A stretch of DNA of 58,523 nucleotides from Oscillospiraceae bacterium HV4-5-C5C (GCA_012034405.1 JAAVLZ010000019.1:1-58523); one strand, 5' to 3'. Counted from the first letter of the stretch, positions 17,599 through 26,498 are shown. A program made the numbers and translations. The notes: generated by a model from the sequence alone, not told the origin.

Positions 17599-18702
17599 TT
17601 ATTGTCTATTTGCCGGGGATATACAACCTTGGCCGGCGCCCGCCTGGCCGGACGCACCCAGCAGACCCGCCTGCCGCAAAACCTGCAGCAGGTCCCCGCG
17701 TGACGTCAGCTGTCCGGCCGCCTGCCGGAGCTGCCGCGCGTCCGGCAGGCCCCTGAAATAATGCATCAGAACATGCCGCATTTCCCGGGCGGCGGTCAGC
17801 TGATCCCCCAGCAGCGCGGTCAGACCGTCAAAGTGCTCACAGATAACGCTTCCGCGGGCCCAAAGCTCCGGCTCCCGCCAGGGCTTACCGGTCAGCTCTG
17901 CCTGCAGCCTGGCAAAAATCCAGGGATCTCCGCTGGCTGCCCGCCCGATCATCAGGCCGTCACAGCCGGTCTGTTCCAGACAGCGGCGCGCTGAAGCCGC
18001 GTCCACAATATCACCGTTCCCTATAACAGGAAGTTGGTCCGGCAAAGCCTGCCGGACCTCCCGGATGACAGACCAATCAGCTTTACCGCTGTAATATTGT
18101 TCGCGGGTCCGGGCATGTACCGTCACCGCCTGAGCGCCGGCTGCTGCCATCCGCTTAGCGAAGTCCGCGGCCTGGTTGCTGTCCGCGGCAAAGCCCCGGC
18201 GGATTTTGACGGTGACCGGCTTCCGGTATGGTTCTAAAAACCTGCGGCAGCGCTGTACAATAGCTGCCGCAAGCTCCGGTGTTTCCATCAGGTGACTGCC
18301 GGCGCCGGTTCTGACAACTTTGGGTACCGGACAGCCCATATTGATATCCAGGGCATCAAAGCTCCTTAGCAGCGGCTCCTCCATAATTTTTTCAAGAGCA
18401 AATACAAAGTCATCCGGATCAAAACCAAATAACTGAATAGCAACCGGATGCTCATCCGCCGCCAGCGTCAGATAGCGCAGACTGGACCGGACGCCTCCGC
18501 TGAAGCGGATACCGCGGGCGGAGACCAGTTCCGTACAGACCAGTCCCGCGCCCAGCCGGCGGGCAATCCGTCTGAAGGGCAAGTCGGAAATTCCGGCCAT
18601 GGGCGCCAGCCAGAGATTTGAAGGCACCTGCAGCGGGCCGATCTGTACAGGGTGAACCAAGGGCGCGGGATGAGGACGGATGTCTGGAACTGCTGTCTGC
18701 AC
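17599..18702 (-). CDS. dus: tRNA-dihydrouridine synthase (DusB-like)
   Basis: A 367-residue FMN-dependent TIM-barrel reductase of uridines in tRNA. Family marks are APMAGISDLPFR at the N-terminus, the catalytic Cys in NMGCPVPKVV, VHARTREQYYSGKADW, and the FMN-phosphate segments IGNGDI and GLMIGRAASGDPW. The likely start is GTG 18702 with GAGAGG upstream. It is close to the usual length for the family, with a slightly longer Ala/Gly-rich C-terminus. It is followed 78 bases later by nadE on the same strand. Which uridine is reduced cannot be told. Confidence 0.93.
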   Translation of the reverse strand: MQTAVPDIRPHPAPLVHPVQIGPLQVPSNLWLAPMAGISDLPFRRIARRLGAGLVCTELVSARGIRFSGGVRSSLRYLTLAADEHPVAIQLFGFDPDDFVFALEKIMEEPLLRSFDALDINMGCPVPKVVRTGAGSHLMETPELAAAIVQRCRRFLEPYRKPVTVKIRRGFAADSNQAADFAKRMAAAGAQAVTVHARTREQYYSGKADWSVIREVRQALPDQLPVIGNGDIVDAASARRCLEQTGCDGLMIGRAASGDPWIFARLQAELTGKPWREPELWARGSVICEHFDGLTALLGDQLTAAREMRHVLMHYFRGLPDARQLRQAAGQLTSRGDLLQVLRQAGLLGASGQAGAGQGCISPANRQ

Positions 18703-19084
18703 CGGCTATGTAACCTCTCAAATGCTAAATTCAATCGAATCAGCTGCCCGGCCAATCTTGTGCTTGGCAGCTGTCATTGATTTTGCTATTATAACCCAGA
18801 AAAGCAGACCTGCCTCCAGGGACCCGGATCAAGACTGATCAGGTCATTCGTTTCTTTGGTACAGCAGCAGTCAGCCTGCTTGTCTCTTGCAGCAGAATCT
18901 GATGGCATTTCTCATTCTGTATATAAATCAGCCCGGTGCGATTTTTGCAAAGCAATCCTGATCCGTACAGTTACGGCTTCAGCCTTGTATTTGGCGGATT
19001 GGCAGCGGGCTTTTTGTATACGCGGCAGGCGGGCTTTATTAAAGCCGGCTTCAAACCCGGCAATTTCAGAGGAGAAATGCTGAT
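18703..19084. other. Divergent intergenic region between dus and the IIC permease
   Basis: No convincing gene lies in these 382 bases. A TATAAT reading leftward (minus strand, 18786-18791) could serve dus, though no good -35 is visible. Small hairpins occur (CCGTA/TACGG near 18962; GGCTTTA/TAAAGCC near 19032). No RNA family is recognised. An AGAGGAGA site ends the region before the permease ATG. Confidence 0.35.
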
Positions 19085-20194
19085 ATGACTCAAACTGATT
19101 CAATCGTTCCCCAAAACCTACCGCCGGTCACCGTCCGCCCGCTTTGGAAGCGGGTCCTGAGCTACATCTATCACCGTTATCTGATAGAGGCCATGGGTTC
19201 TATGATTAACGGCCTGTTTGCTTCGCTGCTGATCGGAATGATCCTGAAACAGATTTTTAACCTGCTACCGCAAACGGCGGGACTGCAGGCCTTTGCGACG
19301 CTGATAGACAGTCAGAGCGCCGCCGCTTCACCGGTGGTCGGCGCAGCCATCGGCGTAGCGGTAGCGCTAGGCATGAAAGCGCGACCGCTGGTAGCAGCCT
19401 CCGCTTGTGTGGTCGGGGCGATCGGCTACTCGGTCAGTTCCGGCGGCGTGAGCGCCGGACCGGTAGGCGCGATCCTGGCGGTGATTGCGGCGGCGGAAAT
19501 AGGCCGCTTAGTAGCCGGAAAAACTCCGGTCGATATCATTTTAGTGCCGGCAGTCTGTGTATTAAGCGGCACCCTGACGGCCATCCTGGTGGGGCCGGCC
19601 GTCGCCGGCGTTATGAGCGGCCTGGGCAGTTTCATCAACCGAATGACGGAGCTGCGCCCCTTGGCCATGGGTATAGCCGTCTCGTTGGTTATGTCGCTGG
19701 TAATCCTTTCGCCGCTGAGTTCCGCGGCCCTGGCGATCATGCTGAATCTCAGCGGCCTGGCGGCAGGAGCGGCCACAGTGGGCTGCGCCTGCAGTATGAT
19801 CGGCTTTGCGGTCGCCAGCTATCAGGATAATAAGGTGGGGGGGTTGATCGCTCAGGGTATCGCAACCTCCAAAATTCAATTGCCTAATGCCCTGCAATAT
19901 CCGCAGATTGTCATACCGCCATCTATTGCGGCCATTGTCTGCGGACCGCTGTCCACCCTGGCTTTTGGCCTATCCAATAATGCTTATGGCGCGGGTATGG
20001 GAACCAGCGGGCTGGTAGGTCAGCTGACAACCTGGGCGGTCATGCAGGGGACGCGTTCCGGCCCATTATTATTCGTTCAGATTCTGTTTTTACACGTTTT
20101 GTTACCGGCCTTGATTGCCTGGTTGGTCAGTGTATTTATGAGAAAGAAAGGCTGGATCAAACCGGGGCAGATGAAGCTCGAGCTGAGGGCTTAA
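19085..20194 (+). CDS. PTS-type IIC membrane permease (PTS_EIIC_2 family)
   Basis: The 369-residue protein has about nine or ten hydrophobic segments, with Gly/Ala-rich helices typical of the PTS_EIIC_2 family (PF13303). It has an N-terminal amphipathic stretch (WKRVLSYIYHRYLIEAMGSMINGLF) and a basic C-terminal tail. No phosphorylatable IIA or IIB domain is fused or encoded nearby, so it is an orphan. It may not be sugar-phosphorylating at all; members of this family are poorly characterised. It is preceded by an AGAGGAGA site and stands alone in its transcript. Confidence 0.8.
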   Translation: MTQTDSIVPQNLPPVTVRPLWKRVLSYIYHRYLIEAMGSMINGLFASLLIGMILKQIFNLLPQTAGLQAFATLIDSQSAAASPVVGAAIGVAVALGMKARPLVAASACVVGAIGYSVSSGGVSAGPVGAILAVIAAAEIGRLVAGKTPVDIILVPAVCVLSGTLTAILVGPAVAGVMSGLGSFINRMTELRPLAMGIAVSLVMSLVILSPLSSAALAIMLNLSGLAAGAATVGCACSMIGFAVASYQDNKVGGLIAQGIATSKIQLPNALQYPQIVIPPSIAAIVCGPLSTLAFGLSNNAYGAGMGTSGLVGQLTTWAVMQGTRSGPLLFVQILFLHVLLPALIAWLVSVFMRKKGWIKPGQMKLELRA

Positions 20195-20276
20195 TACAGA
20201 CAGATTTTGCTATTGTTACAAATCTATTACTTAAAGGTAAAGCTGTATAAATAAATGCTTTAGAATTGGGGCTTTG

Positions 20277-20306
20277 TTGACACTTTGAAGGGGCATTCAC
20301 TATAAT
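20277..20306 (+). promoter_or_regulatory. Perfect consensus sigma-A promoter
   Basis: TTGACA (20277-20282) and TATAAT (20301-20306) are separated by 18 bases. Both hexamers are exact consensus. It drives the NlpC/P60 gene with a leader of about 100 bases, implying strong constitutive expression. Confidence 0.85.
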
Positions 20307-20413
20307 GGCCTTATGTTTTGACGGCAACGGGACCGGCGCGGGAGCAAGCCGGCTTTCGATCAGCCATCTTGCTGACGCTTTTTGCCCGGTATTCAGGAGG
20401 CAACATAATTCGC

Positions 20414-22048
20414 ATGAGTATGAAAATTGGCATAAAGATTGCTTTGGCAGGGCTTATTTGCGCCGGGGCCGCCGCTGTATTACTGGTCCGGGCTTCCGGC
20501 AAAAGCTCTCAGCTGCTGCCTAAAACCGCGGACCCGGTTTCCGCGGAGGAGCAGGACCAGCTGAATGTGGTCACTCCAACGCCAACTGCCGCAGCTTTAA
20601 GTGTCAATCTTTACGTGGCTGGCCGTTCGCAGTTAAACCGCAGTGCGGATTCGGTCAATGAAACCCCTTCTTCGGTTGCTAATGAAGATACGGAAACCGG
20701 AGGTTCCTCAGCTGCGGCGGTGACGGCTGCGCCCACGCCTGTTCCGACGGTAACGGTAGTCGGACCGACGGCCGCCGCGTCCACGCCGGTTCCGACTACT
20801 ACGCCGGTTCCAACTACTACGCCGGTTCCGACCGCTACGCCGGTCCCGACTACTACGCCGACACCGACCGCTGAGGCGGCTGCCCCGGCCCAGCCTACTG
20901 CTGCGCCGGAGCCTACGACTGCTGTGCAGGGAACGCTGAAATACGTGAAGCGCTTGGATACACCTTTATATACCTGGGCAGGTACTGACGCGGACGTTTT
21001 TGAGACGGTTCAGCGCGGTTTCCCGGTGCTGGTATATGGAGAAACCGGAGCTTTCAGCCAGGTTACCCCGGCTGACGGTGATATTACCGGCGACGTCTAT
21101 TATATTGAAACCGACAGGCTGTCTGACAGTTATGTATTCCCTACCTATCTTGCAACCATGTACTGTCAGGAAGATGGCGTTATCCTGCATGAAACCGCTG
21201 ATGCGGACAGTGCCGCGGTCGGTGTGCTGTACACCGGAGATGCGGTTGATGTTATCGGCCGTGACGGTGAATGGCTGGAGATCCTGCAGGAGGATGGCAC
21301 TTACGTCTACGCGTTGAGCTGGCATATCACGGAGGACAGCTCCAATGCGACGACAGAGCCGACGGAAGCGCCGGCCCAGCCTACAGCTGCGCCTGAGCCT
21401 ACGGAAGGACCTGAAGCGACGGAAGCTGAGCCTACGCTCACGCCGGAGCCGACGGAAGCCCCGGCCGAGCCCACGGCCACGCCAGAGCCGACGGAAGCGC
21501 CGGCCGAGCCCACGGCCACGCCGGAGCCGACGGAAGCGCCGGCCGAGCCCACGGCCACGCCAGAGCCGACGGAAGAACCTGAAGAAACGGAAGCTGAGCC
21601 TACGCCCACGCCCCAGCCGACGGAAGCCGAGCCTACCTCCACGCCGGAGCCAACCCCTACGCCCGCTCCGGTGGATGATTCAGACCTGGCGATCGGTGAG
21701 GAACTGGCCAGCATCGCCCGCTCCTATGAGGGCGATCCGCAGGGTGACTTTGACTGCTCCCTCTTTGTCCAGACTGTTTTCAAGCAGGCAGGGATTTATA
21801 TTCCCCGTGATACCGCCAGCTATTACACATCCAGTGACTCCATCTGGCTGGATTCCTTTTCTGATTTACTGCCGGGAGACCTGATCCTTTATGACTCCAT
21901 GGGTGTGGGTTATACCACCCATGTGGCCATCTATTTAGGGGACGGCCTGGTCTGCCATGTTAACACCGTAGCGGGTCAGATCAGAGTACAAAACTACCAA
22001 CTGGGTGGCGGATCTTACCCCATCACCAATTATCTGCGTTACCGCTAG
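20414..22048 (+). CDS. Secreted SH3-like/NlpC-P60 peptidoglycan hydrolase with Pro/Thr stalks
   Basis: The frame is open from 20318, but ATG 20414 follows AGGAGG (20395-20400), giving 544 residues. The order is an N-terminal signal/anchor helix, a first Pro/Thr-rich linker, two SH3-like repeats (near residues 175-310), a second linker made of 13-residue PTEAPAEPTATPE-type repeats, and a C-terminal NlpC/P60 domain. The catalytic Cys is in GDFDCSLFVQ, the His in THVAIYLG and a third polar residue in CHVNT. It should cleave D-Glu to diamino acid bonds in wall peptides. A perfect promoter precedes it and a terminator follows it, so it is monocistronic. Confidence 0.88.
   Translation: MSMKIGIKIALAGLICAGAAAVLLVRASGKSSQLLPKTADPVSAEEQDQLNVVTPTPTAAALSVNLYVAGRSQLNRSADSVNETPSSVANEDTETGGSSAAAVTAAPTPVPTVTVVGPTAAASTPVPTTTPVPTTTPVPTATPVPTTTPTPTAEAAAPAQPTAAPEPTTAVQGTLKYVKRLDTPLYTWAGTDADVFETVQRGFPVLVYGETGAFSQVTPADGDITGDVYYIETDRLSDSYVFPTYLATMYCQEDGVILHETADADSAAVGVLYTGDAVDVIGRDGEWLEILQEDGTYVYALSWHITEDSSNATTEPTEAPAQPTAAPEPTEGPEATEAEPTLTPEPTEAPAEPTATPEPTEAPAEPTATPEPTEAPAEPTATPEPTEEPEETEAEPTPTPQPTEAEPTSTPEPTPTPAPVDDSDLAIGEELASIARSYEGDPQGDFDCSLFVQTVFKQAGIYIPRDTASYYTSSDSIWLDSFSDLLPGDLILYDSMGVGYTTHVAIYLGDGLVCHVNTVAGQIRVQNYQLGGGSYPITNYLRYR
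21446..21562 (+). repeat. 39-bp in-frame tandem repeat
   Basis: Three consecutive 39-base units beginning GAGCCGACGGAAG (21446, 21485, 21524), with the start of a fourth at 21563, encode 13-residue Pro/Thr/Glu units of the linker. Copy number probably varies between strains by slippage or recombination. Confidence 0.85.
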
Positions 22049-22076
22049 ATCAGCTTTAAACCTGCATATTAACCGG

Positions 22077-22118
22077 ATGAGCCAGGCCGCCTTGCAAAAG
22101 ACAGCCTGGCTCATTTTT
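22077..22118 (+). terminator. Rho-independent terminator of the NlpC/P60 gene
   Basis: ATGAGCCAGGC pairs with GCCTGGCTCAT (11 bp) across a 16-base loop and is followed by a T-run. Confidence 0.85.
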
Positions 22119-22315
22119 GACTGACAGTCCTGGCGCCGGCTTTGGCGGCAGCAAGCCTTCAGGCTGAGGGGATCTTGTTTTGAGGGTATGTCGCTTTTTG
22201 TCCTGAAGCGGCTACCGGCGCCTCAGCCAGATTGGTTAAACTGGAACAGCAGCATGACCGGAGGCCTTTGAACAGGGCCTTCAGGTCAGTCAGCATCTAA
22301 GCAGGAGGTGGGGGG

Positions 22316-23317
22316 GTGAGAGCAAGCCCTAACCGCTCAGTCGTTTGCCGGCAGCCCGTTTTCATCAGTCTGATACTCCTGGCCCTGTTCATGGCTATTC
22401 TGCTGGCTGGCGCAGGCCTGCGGCGCGCCAGACTTAACCGCTCCGGGCAAGCGGCTTATCCGGCCGAGGGACTGGCCATAAATTTCCTGGATGTCGGACA
22501 GGGCGCGGCTACTTTACTTAGTTACGGCAATGAGCATTTTTTGATAGACAGTGGCGACGCGGCGCAGTTCCCCGGGCTTTGGGCGCAGCTGGCTCCTAAG
22601 CTTCAGGGTGAGCTTAAGGTTATACTGGCCACCCACTATGACGCGGATCATATCGGGGGCCTGGCCAGCCTGCTGGAGCAGGTCCGGCCGCAGCTGCTGC
22701 TGGGTCCGGATTATGCCGGTGATACGGAGACCTATCAGGAGCTGCAGACAGCCATGCTGGCTTTGCAGCTGCAGCTGACCGTACCGGACCGCGGTTATCG
22801 CTTCAGCCTGGGCCGGGCGGAGGTCCAGCTGCTGGTACCCCCTGCGTATGATTACCAGGATGATAATGACTGCTCCCTGGCGGCCATGATTACCCTGGAC
22901 TCAATCCGGATCCTGATCATGGGTGATCAAAGCAGTCAGCGGGAAGCAGAACTGATTGCGGAAGGCCGGGACCTCAAGGCGGATGTCCTGTTACTGGCCC
23001 ACCACGGCTCGGCTTACAGCAGCTCAGCCGCCTTTTTAGCCGCGGTCAGGCCGACGTTTGCGGTCATCAGCTGCGGGCAGGCTAATGATTACGGCCATCC
23101 GGCGGCTCAGACGCTGGAGCGCCTGGCCGGACAGGGGGTGCGGCTGTTCAGGACTGACTTGCAGGGCGCGGTTTATTGCATGAGTGATGGTCAGAAGTTA
23201 TATTGGGACAAAACGCCAATCGAACTTCCAGAGCAGGCTGAGACAGTATTTTCCCGCCGGACGCTTGATATTGGCGGTATCTCTGGTTATAATATCATTC
23301 GCGGTCTGATCCGTTAA
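22316..23317 (+). CDS. ComEC-like metallo-beta-lactamase-fold hydrolase
   Basis: The 333-residue protein starts at GTG with AGGAGGTGG upstream. An N-terminal hydrophobic segment (residues 12-33) anchors or exports it. The rest matches the metallo-beta-lactamase domain found at the C-terminus of ComEC/Rec2, including NFLDVGQGAATLL, the metal motif THYDADHIGG, and LLAHHGSAYSSS. It lacks the ComEC channel domain, so it is a stand-alone exported hydrolase, possibly acting on nucleic acid or a phosphodiester; the substrate is not known. It ends only two bases before a tRNA gene. Confidence 0.85.
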   Translation: MRASPNRSVVCRQPVFISLILLALFMAILLAGAGLRRARLNRSGQAAYPAEGLAINFLDVGQGAATLLSYGNEHFLIDSGDAAQFPGLWAQLAPKLQGELKVILATHYDADHIGGLASLLEQVRPQLLLGPDYAGDTETYQELQTAMLALQLQLTVPDRGYRFSLGRAEVQLLVPPAYDYQDDNDCSLAAMITLDSIRILIMGDQSSQREAELIAEGRDLKADVLLLAHHGSAYSSSAAFLAAVRPTFAVISCGQANDYGHPAAQTLERLAGQGVRLFRTDLQGAVYCMSDGQKLYWDKTPIELPEQAETVFSRRTLDIGGISGYNIIRGLIR

Positions 23318-23319
23318 AA

Positions 23320-23394
23320 ACCTCGGTGGCCTAATGGATAAGGCAACAGTTTCCGGAGCTGTTGATGCGGGTTCAATTCCTGTCCGAGGTACCA
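23320..23394 (+). tRNA. tRNA-Arg (anticodon CCG)
   Basis: A 7-bp acceptor stem pairs ACCTCGG with CCGAGGT, and the discriminator A and CCA end are encoded. The D-arm is GGCCTAATGGATAAGGC. The anticodon loop TTCCGGA places CCG at 34-36, reading the CGG arginine codon. The T-loop is GGTTCAATTCC. It starts two bases after the upstream stop codon. Confidence 0.93.
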
Positions 23395-23425
23395 TCTTAA
23401 ACCAGCCGGTATCAGAGCCGGCTGA

Positions 23426-23460
23426 AGGTCACATCCTATATTGGATGTGACCTTTTTATT
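23426..23460 (+). terminator. Terminator after tRNA-Arg
   Basis: AGGTCACATCC pairs perfectly with GGATGTGACCT (11 bp, 6-base loop), followed by TTTTT. A smaller hairpin (CAGCCGG/CCGGCTG) lies just upstream. Confidence 0.9.
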
Positions 23461-23613
23461 TCTGCTGCAGTCTTTGCCCCCAATTCAATCCCGTTCAATC
23501 CCGGCCGGAACACCTTGCGGATACTTGTGCCGCTCATGGACAGGCGCTTTGACGGCTTGTCGTTCTTTGTCGGGAATCAGCCCTCCGGTTGGGCGGCCTC
23601 CCTTCATAGAATA

Positions 23614-23639
23614 TTTTTACGGCGCTGCAGCCGTAAAAA
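23614..23639 (+). promoter_or_regulatory. Hairpin in the leader of the SpaA-like gene
   Basis: TTTTTACGGC and GCCGTAAAAA form a perfect 10-bp inverted repeat with a GCTGCA loop. It ends seven bases before the AGAGGTGG ribosome binding site of the adhesin gene. It could be an RNA hairpin affecting translation or stability, or a protein-binding site. It has no T-run of the terminator type beyond its own arm. Confidence 0.55.
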
Positions 23640-23657
23640 TTGAAAAGAGGTGGAACT

Positions 23658-26483
23658 ATGCGGCAGACATTCAGGCTGAGCAGCAGCCATAATCTACTCT
23701 CAAAGCGCAGTAAAAGCCGGCTGCCAGGCTGGCTGGCCATCATTATGAGCCTTTTATATCTGGCTTTGGCCGGACACTTGCCAATACTGGCCTATGATTG
23801 GCCCCAGACGGTGACCGTTATATCGGCGGGGATACATGATGGCTATTTTTATGATGCCGGCAATGGCTATTATCTGCAGAATCATGACCTGAGGATTGAT
23901 GACGGCCAGGGCCCGGACGGCCAGGGAACGGTCTTTTACTGCCTGGACTATGCCATCAATGGCGTTGACACTGAACCGGTTCGTTCAGACTGGAACAGCG
24001 TACTGGAACAAGATGAGGCGGCTCTAAAGGGATTGCTGGCGTTGCTGGATCATGGCGCGCCTTATGCCAATGGCGCGGGAAACTGGTCAGGGTCAATTCA
24101 AGCTACCCGTCTGGCAGTCTGGGCCTATCTGGGCGATCAGGGCCTGGGTAATAATCCCAATTTTGGCCGGGATAATCTGGCCGCGTATGCGGTTGAGCCC
24201 AATACTGATCAGGCGGCGGCTGAGTTTATGCTGTACTTGTATGATCTGGCTGTCGCAGCCAGAAATGGCGAACAGGGACAGGCAGAGACAAGCTTATGGA
24301 TCGAGCCGGAGACACCGGAGTGGCAGTTTGACGGGCGGTCAGCTACAGCGGAGCTGACCGTACAGGGACAGTTCAGCCGCTTTGAGCTGCAATTGCCGGA
24401 GGGAGTCAGCGCGGATCAGACTGGAGGCGGACCGGGGACCACCATACGGCTGAGCGCCGCCGCCGCAACCGCGGCCGAGGCTCAGGAAATCAAGCTCAGC
24501 AGCGTCATTGAAGGCGGGAGCGCGGCAGTATACGGCTGGTACAGCGGATCAGGCGTGACCCAGGATGTCGTAGGCCACCCTGGTAATATTGAACGGCCCG
24601 GGCAAACCTTAAGCGTAGCACTGCCGGCCTTGAACGGAACCATTAAGCTGCTAAAACGAGGGGAAACGGGCCAGCCGCTGGCCGGGGTAACGTTCAGCCT
24701 TAAAAATGAGGCAGGTGAGATCCTCAGTGAGCAGCAAAGCGGCCCGGACGGACTTGTTAGCTGGGAACAGCTGCCGCTGGGCCACTATCAGCTTCAGGAA
24801 ACAGCTGTACCCGAGCCATATTTACTGGATCCGGCTATTATTAAAGCTGATCTGACTGCAGCTGATACTGAAGGGCAGTATGTCTTCAGTACGGAGGTTA
24901 AGAATCAGACCGTCAAAGGTCAGGTTTTACTGCAGAAGCAATGTACTGAGACAGATGAAGCCGAAGCCGCCCGGGCCGGTCTGAGTCTGGCCGGCGCTAT
25001 TTATGTGCTTAAGGATCTGGACGGAAATATCATTGCAGAACTGACAACGGATGCAGCCGGACAGGCAGCCAGTCCGGCTGATCTGCCCCTGGCAAAATAC
25101 ACGCTGCAGGAGCAGCAGGCCGCGGCAGGCTGGGCCCTGGATCCGACGATTTATCCGATTGACCTGACCTATAAGGACAGCGATAGTGAACTGGTGCAGG
25201 TAACAGTAACCAGTACGGAAACACTGCTCCGCGGGAATCTGAAGATCAGAAAGACGGCTTCCAGTTCTCCTGATGTCAGTAAATTAGCAGAAGATGGAGA
25301 CTGGCCCTTAGCCGGCGTCAGCTTTGAGCTGTATCCGGTCGGTCAGCCGGAGCTGGCCATAACGGTCCAGACCGATGAACAGGGAGAGGCGGCCTGGACC
25401 GGCCTGCCTTATGGCGAATATGAACTCCGGGAGCTGGCGCCGAAATGGGCGGAAAGCGGCTTTGAGACTATCCTGCAGCTGCCGCAGGCGGATGAGCCGG
25501 ACGCCTGGACTGAAATTGAGATAGAAAATCATTTGCCGCTGGGTACGGTAAAAATTGTAAAAACAGATGCGAGAACCAAAGAGCAAATCCCTCAGGCCGG
25601 TGTTTCCTTCAGGATATTTAGCCTTGATCAGGAGGCCTATGTGAGCTGGCAGCCGGCCGGGGAAGCTGAGCAAGCTCAACATAGCTGGACCACTGATGAC
25701 AGCGGAACCGTGACCTTACCCTTTGGCCTGCCCTATGGTAATTACCGCCTGGAAGAGCTGACCGCGCCACAGGGCTACCATCTTCTGTCGGATGGCTTGC
25801 CGTTTGCTGTCGGCGCGGCTGCCGGGGGCGCAACCGCGGTCTTACAGCTGGACGTGGAAAATGAAGCGACCTGGCTGCAGCTGCTTAAATCAGATGCAAG
25901 CAGTGGCGAGCGCTTGCCCGGGGCGTCTTTTACCATTGAAACCGCGGCGGGGGAGACGCAGCGCTTTATCATGGAAGCAGACGGCAGTTACCATTGGCTC
26001 GCGCCAGACCAGAGCGCGGCGGCGCCGGTTGATCAGCTGACCGTGTCAGACCAAGGTGAGCTGGAAATATGGCAGCTTCCTTATGGAGACTATGTTCTCC
26101 GGGAGGTTGAAGCCCCGCCGGGTTATCAGCTGGCGGAAGCTGTCGCTTTTACCATTGATGCTCAATCCCGCCTTGCAAGCCAAAGCAGGCTTGAAGTAGC
26201 AGATCTGCTTCAGCCAACCCCAACGCTGACACCGACACCGATCCCCTCGCTCTCACCAACACCTGTTCCCACGCTTTCTCCGACACCTGATCCAACGCCC
26301 ACGCCGCTGCCGGCAGCCAGTATCCCGTCAACCGGTGAAAATCCGCCGCCCTGGATGGGAATGGGCCTGATATCTTTAGGGTTGTCGATCCTGCTGCCTG
26401 CCCTGAGAATTTATTTCAGGCGACGCCCAAAGCGAGCCATGACGGCGCAAGGAAGATCCGGGTCCGCTTTTGATCATAGATGA
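23658..26483 (+). CDS. Cell-wall-anchored SpaA/Cna_B-repeat adhesin with thioester-like domain
   Basis: ATG 23658 follows AGAGGTGG and gives 941 residues. The order is a signal segment (residues 30-50), a thioester-type head domain with its Cys in TVFYCLDYA, five SpaA/Cna_B beta-sandwich modules (starting at GTIKLLKRG, GQVLLQKQ, GNLKIRKTA, GTVKIVKTD, TWLQLLKSD), a Pro/Thr stalk, a sortase-type signal IPSTGEN, a membrane helix and an RRRPKR tail. The modules carry Lys and Glu at positions expected for stabilising isopeptide bonds. The Gln of the usual TQxA motif is Arg here (ATRLAVW), so the thioester may not form. It is probably a surface adhesin or pilin. Confidence 0.88.
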   Translation: MRQTFRLSSSHNLLSKRSKSRLPGWLAIIMSLLYLALAGHLPILAYDWPQTVTVISAGIHDGYFYDAGNGYYLQNHDLRIDDGQGPDGQGTVFYCLDYAINGVDTEPVRSDWNSVLEQDEAALKGLLALLDHGAPYANGAGNWSGSIQATRLAVWAYLGDQGLGNNPNFGRDNLAAYAVEPNTDQAAAEFMLYLYDLAVAARNGEQGQAETSLWIEPETPEWQFDGRSATAELTVQGQFSRFELQLPEGVSADQTGGGPGTTIRLSAAAATAAEAQEIKLSSVIEGGSAAVYGWYSGSGVTQDVVGHPGNIERPGQTLSVALPALNGTIKLLKRGETGQPLAGVTFSLKNEAGEILSEQQSGPDGLVSWEQLPLGHYQLQETAVPEPYLLDPAIIKADLTAADTEGQYVFSTEVKNQTVKGQVLLQKQCTETDEAEAARAGLSLAGAIYVLKDLDGNIIAELTTDAAGQAASPADLPLAKYTLQEQQAAAGWALDPTIYPIDLTYKDSDSELVQVTVTSTETLLRGNLKIRKTASSSPDVSKLAEDGDWPLAGVSFELYPVGQPELAITVQTDEQGEAAWTGLPYGEYELRELAPKWAESGFETILQLPQADEPDAWTEIEIENHLPLGTVKIVKTDARTKEQIPQAGVSFRIFSLDQEAYVSWQPAGEAEQAQHSWTTDDSGTVTLPFGLPYGNYRLEELTAPQGYHLLSDGLPFAVGAAAGGATAVLQLDVENEATWLQLLKSDASSGERLPGASFTIETAAGETQRFIMEADGSYHWLAPDQSAAAPVDQLTVSDQGELEIWQLPYGDYVLREVEAPPGYQLAEAVAFTIDAQSRLASQSRLEVADLLQPTPTLTPTPIPSLSPTPVPTLSPTPDPTPTPLPAASIPSTGENPPPWMGMGLISLGLSILLPALRIYFRRRPKRAMTAQGRSGSAFDHR

Positions 26484-26498
26484 TATTTAATACAAATA

